This document shows positions 46,010-58,500 of a stretch of 64,000 nt of DNA, one piece after another. Numbering within the stretch: the first letter of the stretch is position 1; each line of letters begins with the position of its first letter. The DNA is taken from the NCBI GenBank assembly GCA_009739215.1, contig VSJF01000006.1, positions 1,364,001 to 1,428,000 of the forward strand, given 5' to 3'. The stretch comes from Floccularia luteovirens (taxonomy: Eukaryota > Basidiomycota > Agaricomycetes > Agaricales > Squamanitaceae). Below the pieces are notes generated by a model. The model saw only the letters and a list, made by a program, of their open reading frames with translations, did not search any database and was not told the DNA's origin. Both the position numbers and the translations under genes were made by a program.

Positions 46010-46272
46010 TGTCGAAGTGGATAACCAGTGGTCAAGCCACGAGAAGTGTAATCATCATACCTATCAGGCGACATATATATGATGATTCTGCCAGCTGGGC
46101 TGGGAACGTTGTGGGTAATGAGAACCAATTGGTACTCGTCATATGACTTTGGGGATGGTGCACTGTGACTTTGCTAAAGATAGGTCAACATCACGTTATA
46201 TTCTAACGCGACATGATCGAGTTTGTTGCTTAGCCTCACTTCTTGATTCATACCTATCTTTTTCTTGTCATA
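46010..46272. promoter_or_regulatory. divergent promoter, S28 peptidase / coiled-coil gene
   Basis: Only about 260 bp separates two oppositely directed start codons (46009 minus, 46273 plus). A TATA-like stretch ATATATAT lies at about 46072-46080, some 65 bp upstream of the peptidase ATG. The region must serve both promoters unless leaders overlap. Confidence 0.5.
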
Positions 46273-49200
46273 ATGGACAGCGATGGTTTTGACTACAATG
46301 CACTCCATAACGTAACAGGAACAGATGAATTAACCGTCTCTCGGGAAAGTTTAGCAGAAGATACACAGAACAAAAAATGCGCCAACGATCAATCGAATAA
46401 CCACCCGTCAAAGGGGTCAAATCCATTCAAGTTTATGCGCGTTCCAAAACCAGTCATAGATAGAACAACAAAATCCGATACACTAGCTCATCCTTTCCAT
46501 TTCCAGCATCAGCAGCGACTACATGACAGTGTTTCACGAAGTCCTGCCCATATATCTCCCTTCGCGAACATTTTTAAATCGTTGTCCGCAACACCTGGCT
46601 CCACATTCGGTCGTACAAGGCAGCGGACCAGGAAACAGGACTCCCAAGGTCAGTGATCCTGCGTACCTTGTGATGTGTTCCAAGCTATAAAGCCAGGAAT
46701 CTCTCCGATTGATACATAGATGATCATTTCACCTTTCGTCAAACACAAAACTATGCAAACTATGTTCCAGAAATTTCAGAAAAGACAGCATATATGTCCT
46801 TAGAAAAGCTCCCATCGTTACTACACAAATCTCGGTTGCGTTCTTCCACACCAATATCAACAAACGAACCAGATATACCCATGATAAATCGCCAGGACAC
46901 CTCTGACGTTACTTTGGTAGATTCTCAAGACACAGATCATGACCCTATTCAAGAGATCAAAAGATTGTACACGGAACTCGCAGAACATGTATGTTATAAG
47001 TAAACCTGAGGGTCCCATCATTATACATCATACGCATATATCCCCCTTCAGTATTGAGAATGTGTGTTAATACTTCCTTGCTTAACAGAACCGACGATCT
47101 GAGCAACTTCACACACAAATTTTCACGCTGAATTCAACTAATTCGTCTCTTAAACGGGCCTACGAAGATAAGGCACGAGAATACGATAAATTGAGAGAAG
47201 AATTTACATCGACTTCTGCGCGTCTTGCCAGCGTTCAAGTTGAGCTACATGCAGCAGTAGAAAGTCGTCGTTCCACAGTAGAAAAGTACGAGACGAAGGC
47301 TACGGAAGTCAAAGTATTATCTGAAGATCTTCAGTCCGTAAAAGCGCAATTAGCATTGGCACATGCTAATCTTGAAGACTCGGCAATCAACTTAACGGAG
47401 GAGAGGAAAGAAAAAGAAACAACAAAAGCCCATCTAATAAAGACAAAACAGTGTTTCGCAGATTTGGAACAGAGGTGGGTTGATCGCTGTATGAAGGTTC
47501 CAAGTCTCATCTGTTGGCTAGCTACGCAATCATTCAAAGTTCACTGGCAGATCTGAGAACCTCCTATGACGAGGTTCAAACGATCTATAAAGCCAAAACA
47601 AAAGAATTGAAGGAGCTGAGACTATGGGCTGGAGAAGGCCTGGAATGTTAGGATTCACTGTTCACCACGGGCTTGTACTGACCGCCTTGACAAATCAGCA
47701 ATACGCCCGATTCTTGACCTGCACGGACGATGTGATTATACGATGCAGATGAAAGCCGTAATTCAAGAAATGCAGGAAGAACTAAACAACTGTAAGTATT
47801 GATAAGTTTAGGAGTTGTGAGGAGCTCGATCGCTTCCCTCGTGGTTTGTAGCCCATCGAGTAACAGATCTCCTTCGAGACAAGCTTCATCATCTCGCATC
47901 GCAGCTCGCCGAATCACAAAATAAAGTAAAGGAGTTAGAGCAAGTAAAATGCAGTATATGGTTGGATCAGCTTCAAGAACTCAAGGTCAGCGCAGGCAAG
48001 ATATCTTCACTGGAACAAACTGGTAGGTTCTTTACTAGGCTGGCTGTTAGACAGAGCCTGATCCCCTGAAAGAAAAGAAAGTTGAAGCCGTTGTGGAATG
48101 CTTGATTAAGCGAGAAAAAGAGGTGTTTGATGCACTCGCAATGGCGTCAGGGCTGGAGACAAAACTAGTTGCCACCGAGGCGTTGTAAGTCGACTTGGTG
48201 TTCTGGCATATCGCTTATTATTTGTATAGGCTCCAAGAGGCTCGGGCAGTTGCTGAAGACTGGAAAAACAAACAAGAATCAGCAAAAGCTGAGAACGAGA
48301 AGTGAGTTGGCAGTTATAACGTGTCCTATTATCACAGCTGATTGCCCTAGGATATCTGAGCAATTATTGAATTCCAAAGATCGTATTTGGAAACAAGATC
48401 AAGAGATACTGCAACTGAGGACTGAAATTGGTACACTACAAGAGTCTAAAGCAGAAATGCGGTTGCTGTGAGTTGGAATTAATAAAATATGAACATATAC
48501 CTTCATAGGTATGTCTTTTCGTCCAGCATTATGGAAGCCAAGAAGGATCTAGCAGATCGAGAGGCTGTTCTAAAGGAAGCTCAAGAAAGGCAAGCTACTC
48601 TTGACGCATAGAGAGAGAGCTGATCGATATAAGTAACAGGATTCCGCAATTGGAGGCGGGGACCGCCCTTCTTCGAACCCAGCTGGCAGATCTCACTGTT
48701 TTGAAGCAAAAGTAGGATTAGCTCGCCGAACTATTTTAAGTTATTTTCATTTGTTTTGCTCGAAGGGCAGACGAAAGAGTTCTGGATGTTTCAAGCCTTC
48801 TTCAAGCCTGCGAGATCGAAATTAGGGTTTCGAAGGGTATAATAGAGGGCCATACTGCAACAATCGAGAATCTCCGTAACTCGTGAGTAATAAGGATTAG
48901 GAGTCTATTTATCACCAGATGATCAATTTTGTTGAAGGCTCGGGGAATCAGAAACACTCGCGCAAGAATTGCAGGTGAAGTTGGGAAAGTTGACACTAGA
49001 AAAAGATCTAGCAATCGCAAAACAGGAAGGTGTGAAGGATGAAGTAGCTTGGCTGAGGAGAGAGACAGAGAAAACGTTGATTTTGAATTACGAACGTCTT
49101 CTGCAGAATTCACTTACATGAATTCTAGTGCTTCACAATCCCAAACGGATATGTGCAATTTACGAGAAGAGTTGCTTAACCTCAAGATCCGAGAATGTGC

Positions 49201-50908
49201 CATGATAGAAAGGAGCCAAGCGTTAGATAATTCAGTAGCATTACTGAAATCAAAACTCTGTTCTGAAGAAGAAAGGTGCGACGATTCAAAACTTACCACG
49301 ACAAACTTCTGATACAGGTCACAGATCACTGCAAGCAAATAATACAGTATTGGTGAGTTCAGTTCATGTATGAATGAGATCTCGAGCTGAAAAAAAATGT
49401 TAGGTTCTGCAGGAACGACTTGATGCTCAGACAATTACTTTACGACTTTCGAAAGAACAATGTGGTGATCTCCAGGTACAATCGGTACTTTAATGGTGGG
49501 TTGGTACTAATGATTTCTTTCAGGAGCAATTGACGGCGTCGGAATGCTCTTTCGCGGTAAGCAGACGCACCTAATATAATATGCGATACTTAATTCTCCT
49601 CAGACAAAGCTAGAGGCGGTTAACGGAACACTCAAAGCAGAGATTGCTGTCTTACAAGAGCGAAATTCTTCTCTACAGAATTTGCTGGATGCCTTGCGGC
49701 AAGACTCAGGAACTCGGAATGAAGCACTTTCTGCAATTACCCTAGAGTTGGAGAAAAAGCTCGCGAATAGTGAGAGAGACTCCCAACGACTCGTAAAGGA
49801 ATACGAGAAGCGAATAATTGCCGCAGAAGAAATAACAGCCGTGATGAAGACTAGAGTAAACGGACTCGAAGAAAGTCTGGTCGCCAAAGATAAAACTCTA
49901 GAAGTGCTGCAAAAAACTAGTGAGAATAACGAGAATGCAGAGGCACAATTACTTTTGCTACGCGGGGAGTTGAAAGAAATGGAAGAGAAACATAGACAAC
50001 ATCTGACGAAAGATGCTACTTTGATGAATAGATATAGAAGTGGAGAGCTGGTATGTGAATACAACAAGTCAACTCAAGATATTCCAAATAACAACAATAT
50101 AGACCGACGATGAGAAGAATTTCGTAAACTATCTTATTCAACTGACTCAGTCAATTTACGAGAATGACATCGTCATGAAGGATAATGAACTACGACGGGT
50201 GGGTACCCTACAGATTCGATATGGAGACAATGCTAAACAAGAGAATAGCAAGAAAATTTAGTTGCGACGCACCGCTCACGGGTAGAAGAGTTAGAGGCCA
50301 CTCTAGCAAGATTGCTGAAGGAAAAAAAGGAGGAAACTGGACTCGAAGCAAACACAATGGTAGATTTGAATTTGTGGATGTTGGAAAGTCCAAATGACAT
50401 GTTACATAACCTGGTGAGGCCTGGTCTGAGGTTTCGTATATTGTGATTTATGGTGCGATCACAGCCGGAGCAGCCTTCGCCTGTAGATATTTCTAGTAAT
50501 CTAGCTGAGAAGCAGCACCGGGACAAAACCTGCTCAACGGGTGTCCCGGTGACATTCACTAGATTGTTGGAAGATTCGGATCCAGACGACGATTCTCCAC
50601 TTTCTATACTTTCTTCAGTTGTACGAGGAACATCATTGAAAAAGCATGGACGCGCACCAACCCCCGAGCAAGTGGAGGAACCTGTTCGGTCGAAACGACG
50701 CCTGGTAAAAATTCCTGCTCAAAGACCTTCCGATGTCGTCCATATTTCTAAAATTTCCCCCATAGCGGCAGATTCCTCCAACCACACAAAAATCTCAAAA
50801 TGGAAGAAAAAAAGTGACCATCGTATAATCCTCCGCATTTTGATATCCTAACATCTTCGCAGGCAGGCCTAGGGGATGTCCCAGTAAAGGATCGCCAAAA
50901 GAAGCGTA
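46273..50908 (+). CDS. long coiled-coil protein, unknown function (one apparent frameshift)
   Basis: Not a family I can name. The start is MDSDGFDYNALHNVTGTDEL. A basic Ser/Pro-rich N-terminal region (HISPFANIFKSLSATPGSTF, SLEKLPSLLHKSRLRSSTP) precedes many short exons encoding heptad-rich coiled coil, for example DKLREEFTSTSARLASVQVE, VLSEDLQSVKAQLALAHANL, KLHHLASQLAESQNKVKELE and ALRQDSGTRNEALSAITLEL, up to VEELEATLARLLKEKKEETG. The C-terminal part is different: PEQPSPVDISSNL, TRLLEDSDPDDDSPLSILSS, and a basic region EEPVRSKRRLVKIPAQRP. The frame breaks at a TAG at 48609-48611 in GACGCATAGAGAGAGAGC and resumes as RELIDISNRIPQLEAG, so this is either a sequence error or a mutation. Organisation resembles structural proteins of spindle poles, septa or meiotic chromosomes, but nothing decides between them. 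Confidence 0.72.
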
Positions 50909-51329
50909 AAACTTAGAATGATTGGAACCGGGGAAACTCGTTAATTCTGGATTACATATAACTCTAAAAACAGGTCAGTTGGAGTCCCGAGTAATGTTGA
51001 AATAGAATAATCGCTTGCCTGGAATAAGCATATACATCTGTCTTCGCTTTTTCGAACGTTGATGGTTGGTGGCCTGAAGTTGAAGATGTTCGTGAATTGA
51101 GAAAAGCGATTCACCAGTGCTAGGCTCCTGATCTTATAGCTGCCATCTATTAGTTGAACTCCGGAGCTTCGCAGTTTATTGCCTTGTAAAGCATCCGGTC
51201 CGTTCACTTTACCGTGAACCTATATATAGTTTAAAGTGTTCGCAGACAATCTAGTAGCTCCCAACGACTTGTTCTGTTCGAGCTTTGTTACGCGAGTTGC
51301 GACACAACGTAAAGCTACCAAGAAACTCG
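50909..51329. other. intergenic, promoter of second Zn2Cys6 gene
   Basis: About 420 bp. It contains a TATATATAG-like element near 51222-51230, some 100 bp before the regulator's ATG. It shows no similarity by eye to the upstream block of the paralogue at 29.3 kb. Confidence 0.45.
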
Positions 51330-54300
51330 ATGCCAGTTGACACCACGAAGGTTATTCCCACCCGAAGAACCCAGAGGAAAATTACAGAAGAAGAACTCAA
51401 GGACATAGAGCTCAAACGTATTCGTGGTTAGTCTCATTGTAGTTTCTCACGCCCTGGGTTGATCAACTTGTAATGATAATGAAGGGGAATTATCGTGTGC
51501 GGAATGTCGCCGACTGAAGCTAAGATGTGACAAGAAGGTACCATGTGGTTCATGTCGTCGTAGAGGATGTGAAAGTATCTGTCCATGCGGTGAGTTTCCT
51601 TACGGTCGTTCTGCTGCATGCTACTTACAATGTTTGGGAAGGGATACTATCTGCAGGACAAGGCACGCGGTGCGTGAACACTTTTGGTCATGCCCGAACT
51701 CGCCTCCTCATGTCGATATGAAGTTTTATTCTAGCAGACACGGATCAACTGCATCGAAAAATTTCGGAGATGAGCAGTCGTATAAGACAGCTGGAAGATG
51801 CTTTGGCCATCCTCCAATCAACGATTACCGACCAAAGGCATCCACTATTGCATGATGAACTCCTTAAGATCAAATTTGGCTCCGAAGCTTTGAATGTTCA
51901 ACAGACGCTCGTAGTTGACGATGAAGAGTCAACGTCCAAGTCGTTCGATGCTTTAGGTACACTTACTCTTGGCGACTCGGGTGAAGTGAAATACTTTGGA
52001 CGCTCAGCTGGTTCAGAAGTATGTCACTATAGCTGAACATTGATAGTAACTGACATGTGAAACTCGATAGACATTGATGGTGACTTTAATTTCACAGTGT
52101 GATTGATAAATTAATAACATCCGTCTGGCCAGGCAAGTGAAGAGTTCGACACAATCTCCGAAGATAATGAAGGCGGAGACGAAAGATACCCCATATCTCC
52201 TGAACTCGAGCAGCTTGCAAACCTCTTTCCATTTACTAAATCGCACAAACTAAACATCGGATACATGGGACTTTTGGAAGATCACCTACCAAAACCTGAA
52301 CGAGCCTGGTCACTATGTGATTCCTACCTAAATCATGCAACCTTTTTCTTCTGTCCTATTAAACGCAGTGAGCTCCTTGAGCATCTGTTGCCAAGGGTCT
52401 ATAATGCAGCGTCTGTCAGGGCTGAAGATGGTGTCCTTTCCGGAAGCACAGAGCAGAAACAAAACAGCGAACACGAATCTGGGACAACTGATTGTCCACA
52501 TTCTCTTGCAGCCTTATACTTTATATTTGCACTGGGTGCTCTCCTTGATCTTAGTTTACCCCCTTATAATGCAGAGGCAGAACACTATTACAACCTCGGC
52601 CGTTCATCCTTGTCGCTCCGTCTTGTTTACGAATCTCCGAAGGTTGAAACTGTGCAAGCAATGGGTCTCATGGCTACATACCATAGTCTAGCAGGAAAGA
52701 AGTATACAAGGGACAGTGCAGTGCGTTTCAGGTCTATTTTATTCCACTTTTATGAATTCTCCTTGATAGTGGTGTATCATGAGCTTTACTGCTAAACTAG
52801 CGCAAAGCGTACGTCCAAGTAATTCATCGCGGCTGACAAACATTACCTAACTGGACCATTAGATTGGCTTGCGTAAGCTTCGGTGACTAGTCAATCATCC
52901 ATTTGAATGTAACATGATTCTAGATCGGGACGGTGCGCGATGGAATATGGATCCCGAGACTGTACAGAGTCGTAGAAACCTGTTCTGGGAGGTATATGCC
53001 GCTGATGTATCACATGTGTGTAGCTTTCAACAGTCCATCTTTACTAGTACATAACTCCATATTACAGAGTCTCGCTCTAGGTCGTCCCCCGGCAATTCAC
53101 TTGTCTTATGTCGACTGTGAATTTCCAATCGACGAAGATTCCACCAAGAACGATAATGGAGAGAACCAAAACGGATGTATGGATTATTTTTTCGCGTTGA
53201 AATGAAATGCATCTAATTGGGACTGCCGTAGTTTGGCGTATGAAACACATATTTGCCAGAGACATATTTAATGCAGTCGCTGAGGCTACTCTAATTGCAA
53301 ATTCGCCAAGTTATAGCACTGTACTTAATCTTGACCGCAAGGTCCGGGAGATTTCGTATCCCGCGTCCTTTAAGCCCTACGTTTCGCGCCAAGATGGAGA
53401 AGCGGAATTTCATTCCAGCTCACTGAGCCTGAGAGGTTTTTATGCCAGTCAGTATAGGACAGTCAGTTGAGTAGCTTTTTCATGGCCAGTTTTAATATAG
53501 CTGACCTAAATTACCACTGGATAGCTATGATCTATCTTCACAGGAGTTTCTTTGCCCAAGCAATGTTGGATCATCCTACCAACCCTTTACTTAGCCCATT
53601 TGCACCCTCATTTCTGACTGCTTACCGATGTGCATCAGTCATCATTAAAGCTTCTGCTCACCAGTTCGACAGATGCGCGGCGATGGCAATGAGGGCTTGG
53701 TTCCTCCTGTACCATACATTCTCTGCTGCTGTAAGTTTTATTCTATGATTTATTGGGGTTTCTCATGTCGCATGAATAGGTTATTGTTGGAACTGTGGTT
53801 ACTCGGTCTCCGAATTCCAACGTTGCATCGAGCGCTCTTCTTGATCTTGACTTGGCCGTTGATTTATTTGAACGAACCGCAATACAGTCATGGCGTGCGC
53901 GTGTAGCATTAGTACGCCGCTCCTATTTTCTGATGATGTTAAGTTTTAAATAATTGATACCCAGGGTGTTCTGCGGAGGTTGAAGGACAGGGCTGTTCGT
54001 GCCTATACACAATACTCCTCCGCTACTCTTCCTCCTGCTGTTAGTAGTCCGAATGCCGATCCAATGTCACCTTCAATTGGCATCTTCTCTAACCAAGCCA
54101 CTGACGATATTGAAGATGAGTTGGCTATCTTTGGTGGACAAACAAGGATCCTCGACCGCAAATCCCGGAGTAAATCAAGCAATTCAGAAGCAACATCGCC
54201 TCTCACGGATGTATCATCTCCACCTAGTCATGAAGAAGTTAAATCCAACACGCCTGCTCAGATGCCAGAGGTCCATCCTTCTCTGGTCGAATATCTTAGC

Positions 54301-54966
54301 CAGGAGTCTGTCCGAGAGAACTACACTTTTACATCTTATCAACCCACTGCTCCTGGTGTATATCCCGGTGTGCAGCGACAAAATGTGAGGAGTGTTGGTG
54401 ATCAAGGGTCACATATCGGTGACATGTATTCGAGTTTTGTGGATTATCCTAGCAATAAATCTGGCTCGGTTGTCTCGCCGGCGGGTTCTACTGGATCTAT
54501 CGTTTCGAACATGTCGCGATCATTCCCGCAGCAAAGCGACGATACTTCTAACTGGAAACTCTCATTGGACCCACTTTCTGATAACATTATCCGTGATTCT
54601 TTCAGTTGGACACTTCCCCATCACGCCAGCACTTCATCAATAGGTTCCCAAATAGGCTCCTCCATCACCACAGTTTCTTCGTCAAGACCTTTTGATCCTT
54701 GTCAAACGGCTGCACAGGTTATCAATGGGGAAACTGCGCAGAACAACCTAGCACTACCAGCTGTTTCACAATCAGATGCTGAAATGAGCCAGAGCTCCAT
54801 TTACGCTACTTCGCACACAGATGATGTGTATAATCAAGATCAAGTGACCATCCAAGACATGAATCCAATTGATGCCATGATAGAAATGGGTCTAACGACA
54901 GAATCTGGTATGGACGCTGGTTGGTTATCGTTTATGCGTGATTGTGGAATCATGGACACAAACTGA
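51330..54966 (+). CDS. Zn(II)2Cys6 transcription factor, paralogue of the gene at 29.7 kb
   Basis: Start MPVDTTKVIPTRRTQRKITE then ELKRIRG; an intron joins ELSCAECRRLKLRCDKKVP to CGSCRRRGCESICPCG. Here most of the zinc cluster sits in one exon, unlike the paralogue. The linker LSAGQGTRFILADTDQLHRK leads into ISEMSSRIRQLEDALAILQ. The regulatory domain has PHSLAALYFIFALGALLDLS, IGLHRDGARWNMDPETVQSR and RNLFWEVYAADV, then LALGRPPAIHLSYVDCEFP, and later MIYLHRSFFAQAMLDHPTNP. The Ser/Gln-rich C-terminus ends MDAGWLSFMRDCGIMD, equivalent to the ending of the paralogue. The order of motifs and the ends match the gene at 29662-33236, so the two arose by duplication, with considerable divergence since. 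Target genes are unknown. Confidence 0.92.
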
Positions 54967-55570
54967 TGGACTTGGGGTACTATGGGTTACCTAGTGTTGT
55001 ATATTTCTGACTAATCAGGCTCTGGAGGTGCAACAACTGAGGCTTGTATATTAGTTTGATCTATACATGAACTCTATTCCTTTATATTATTTATTATTTA
55101 TACAGCTTTTGGATCATTCACCCTTTTGAATTTCAAGACGTGAGAATTTTGCAGAAGTGGTGAATTTCTCTTCACTCAGTGCACCAACCTATAAAGTAAC
55201 AATGGTCTATAGGCCTACGAAAGTTTTTCTATCAGCTGTTTTGCAAATTATAAGGTGATTAATTGGGCGGATTTCGGGCTACTGAGAAATTTGCAAAACT
55301 AGATGCATAGGCTAATAAAAATTGCACAATTACAACAGCCCTTCAGTTCTCTTTTAGTTACTTATGTACTGCTCGGACTTCAAGGGTGAAATCGAATATT
55401 GATTGTGTGAGTCTTCTTAAAATAGAAAATGAAACGTGTTCGCTGGCGTGGTGTTGTGGCTATGTCTATCACGTGATCGGCCGGTGAGCACATCAGGTTT
55501 GGTGAGACGAGTGATATTTCAGCTCAGTGCTGGAAACAACGAGCACAAATTGGGCTACGTTTTCTTCACC
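54967..55570. other. intergenic, promoter of the Vps10 gene
   Basis: About 600 bp between the Zn2Cys6 stop and the Vps10 ATG, both genes on the plus strand. AT-rich. A frame open through 55436-55570 continues into the signal-peptide exon but starts at a non-ATG codon, so I take the first good ATG at 55571. Confidence 0.5.
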
Positions 55571-58500
55571 ATGATCCTTCGGTGCAGATGGATTGCATTC
55601 TCTGCTATATGTTCTTATCTTCTGTTTTCATTCGTGGCTATCGTAGCTGCGCAATCTCAACCTGAACATACTATTAATTCATTCGACAACCTACCTGGGC
55701 GGCTTTTCTTCTTCGATGATACAGAGGTGAGGAATCTCTTGTCGCCCATGTATATCATTTTGCTCAGCTCCAGCAGGTCTCCATATTTCATGATCCAATG
55801 GAGGGAAATGTTTATGTTTCCCCTGATGAGGGAAAGTCCTGGAAGCGCGCCGAGGGCATTCCTACCGGTGTAGCCGCAATGGTTATCCCTCACCCATTTG
55901 ATAACCACTACGTAAGTCCTTTATAAGGAGAAAAATTCACATTTAATCTGTTTCTAGGCCTTTGTTCTAACTGAAGACAAGAAGCATTACCGTACAGCAG
56001 ACAGAGGGAAGACATGGTCTTCGTTTGAGGTGCCACTACCTCCAGCACCTGTTATTCAACCTCTGTCATTCCATTCGAATCCTCAAAAGTATGGATATAT
56101 AATTTACCATGGCTCAAAATGCGACGGGAACGGTTGGAGGGCTAAATGCCATGAAGAGGTTTAATTTTTTCATTGTTTTCGTCGAGTTCTCCCCTGATGA
56201 TAACCTAGACTTTCTACACAAAAGAAGCTTTTAGTGACACCCCCAAAAAACTTTTATCAGACACTTCCCGGTGCCAGTTCGCGCATAGTAGTTCGGATTT
56301 CAAGCACGATGCGCATAGCGACTTGATCTATTGTGTAGCTTCTGATACGTCGGGAGCTAATGGAGAATCATCGTTACATTCCAGGCGTCTTTTCTCCAGT
56401 ACCGACTTCTATGATCAGGAGATCAAAGTGGAAGACTTGGGAATTGGAAAAGATGCTAAGGGTGTAATAGCTTTTGCAATCGTCTCCAAGTTCGCAGTGG
56501 TAGCTCTGAAAGATCTCAGTCCAGGAAATCAAGGAGAAATGCTTTTATATGTTACTGTGGATACAAAGACGTGGGCCAAAGCTCAATTCCCACACGCATC
56601 ATCCGCTCGTCTCAGAGAAAATGCATACACCATCGTAGAGTCAACAGTACATTCCCTAGCAGTAGACGTGGTCCTCCAAGACACTAGTTCTATTGGCACT
56701 CTATTTGTCAGCAACTCCAACGGAACATTCTTCGTACAAAGCTTGAAGGATACTAATAGGAATGAAATGGGCTTCGTTGATTACGAACGCATATATGGGG
56801 TCGAAGGGATCGGTATAGCAAATGTGGTCGCTAACGCGAACGATGTGGAAGGGAGAGGATCTCTAAAACAATTAAAAACTTTCATTACTTTTGATGACGG
56901 TTCGTTATATATTCTTCTTTCCACCTTCGCATATTGAACCCTATCCTAGGTAGTAATTGGTTGCCTCTCAAGGCCCCCGAAACAAACAGTGACGGAAACC
57001 GCATATCCTGTGATCCTAGTGATGTTGAAAAATGCTCCTTGCATTTACATTCTGTTACAAACCCACATAACTTTGGAAGGGTTTTTTTCTTCTCCCGCTC
57101 CAGGATTTGTAATGGGTGTTGGATCTGTTGGTGAAATTCTGAAACCCTACGACCAATGTGATACCTTTTTGAGTACGGATGCTGGTGTCACTTGGAAGAT
57201 GGTGCGCGAAGGCGCCCACAAATACGAGTTTGGTGACCAGGGAAGTATTTTGGTTGTGGTTGACGACGAAGAGAGTACAGAGGTCGTTACGTATTCACTG
57301 GACCTAGGGAAGACATGGTGAGTTTTTCGTATTGCGCCTATACCTTTCTTTGAAAGCTTTGTTCCAGGCAATCGTTCAATATTGGTGTTAAGTTACGTGC
57401 ACGTGCATTGATGACCCTTCCAGATTCAACATCGCAGAAATTTCTGCTTCTCGGACAAGTGGCAAGAGCAGACCAGAAAAATGATATCGGACGCGTTGTC
57501 GTTGTACATATTGATTTCTCAAAGACAAGGAAACGTAAGTGCAGTAGCGGAGATTTCGAACGCTGGTATGCACGACCAGCAAAGACAGAATGTCTAATGG
57601 GCCACAAGGTAGAAGTACCATCATCTTATTGGAGAACTAGTATGGACTAATTTTCGCAGCAATGGTACAACCGTCGCAGACCCGACTCAGACTGTTATGT
57701 TGGCGAGAAATTCAACGATCCAGTTGAACATGAAGACACTTGTGAATGTACTGATAACGATTATGAATGGTTCAGTGTTTCCACTATTTCCTTCACTGCA
57801 ATAACCTGATTTATGGTGTGTTTAGTGACTACAATTATATTCGAAATGGGGAGGAATGTATTCCCGCAGGTCCAGAACCTATTCCTGCTGGTGTTTGTGG
57901 AGCGGATCCAGACGACACATACCTTGGCTCGTCCGGGTATAGAAAAATACCCGGAAATACGTGTGTCGGGGGAGTAAATAAAGATGAACAAATTCAGAAA
58001 AAATGCTCACAAGGTTTGTTGGTTATCAAGTACTATGGATTGTGTTCAGGTATTAAAATATTTTCAGCACAACCCGCAGAAGGAAACGTGGTTCACAAGA
58101 TGGTATTTGAGATGACTACATGATGCATGTTATGCGAAACTGAACCGTAGATTCTTAGGAAGAGTTTCCCAGCAATATTGAACAGCATGCATACTTCAAA
58201 GACTCAACCGTATGTCCTTGTGTATATTTCGTTGGAAATACATTCACCGACTCGAATAGACCATACTCGTACGACTCGCTGACCACACTATCTGGCAGTC
58301 AAGCAATGAAGGCTACACTTGGTGGCAGCCCCTCGAACACACGAATAAACGCTTCCTTGCCTTTTACCACCATAAATACTCCTTCGACCGCGCCTATATT
58401 ATCACAGATACAAATGTTTTCTTTTATACTACTGATACAGGACGTACATGGAACTCCCTTCCAGCGCCATTACCTCCGAATTCATTTGGAGCCCAAGTTT

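Noticed and set aside
45913..46128. Alternative upstream start for the S28 peptidase (MSPDRYDDYTSR...)
   Set aside because: It lacks a signal peptide, reads into a stop, and lies over the TATA-like element; the MYALFF start with a short signal-peptide exon fits the family better.
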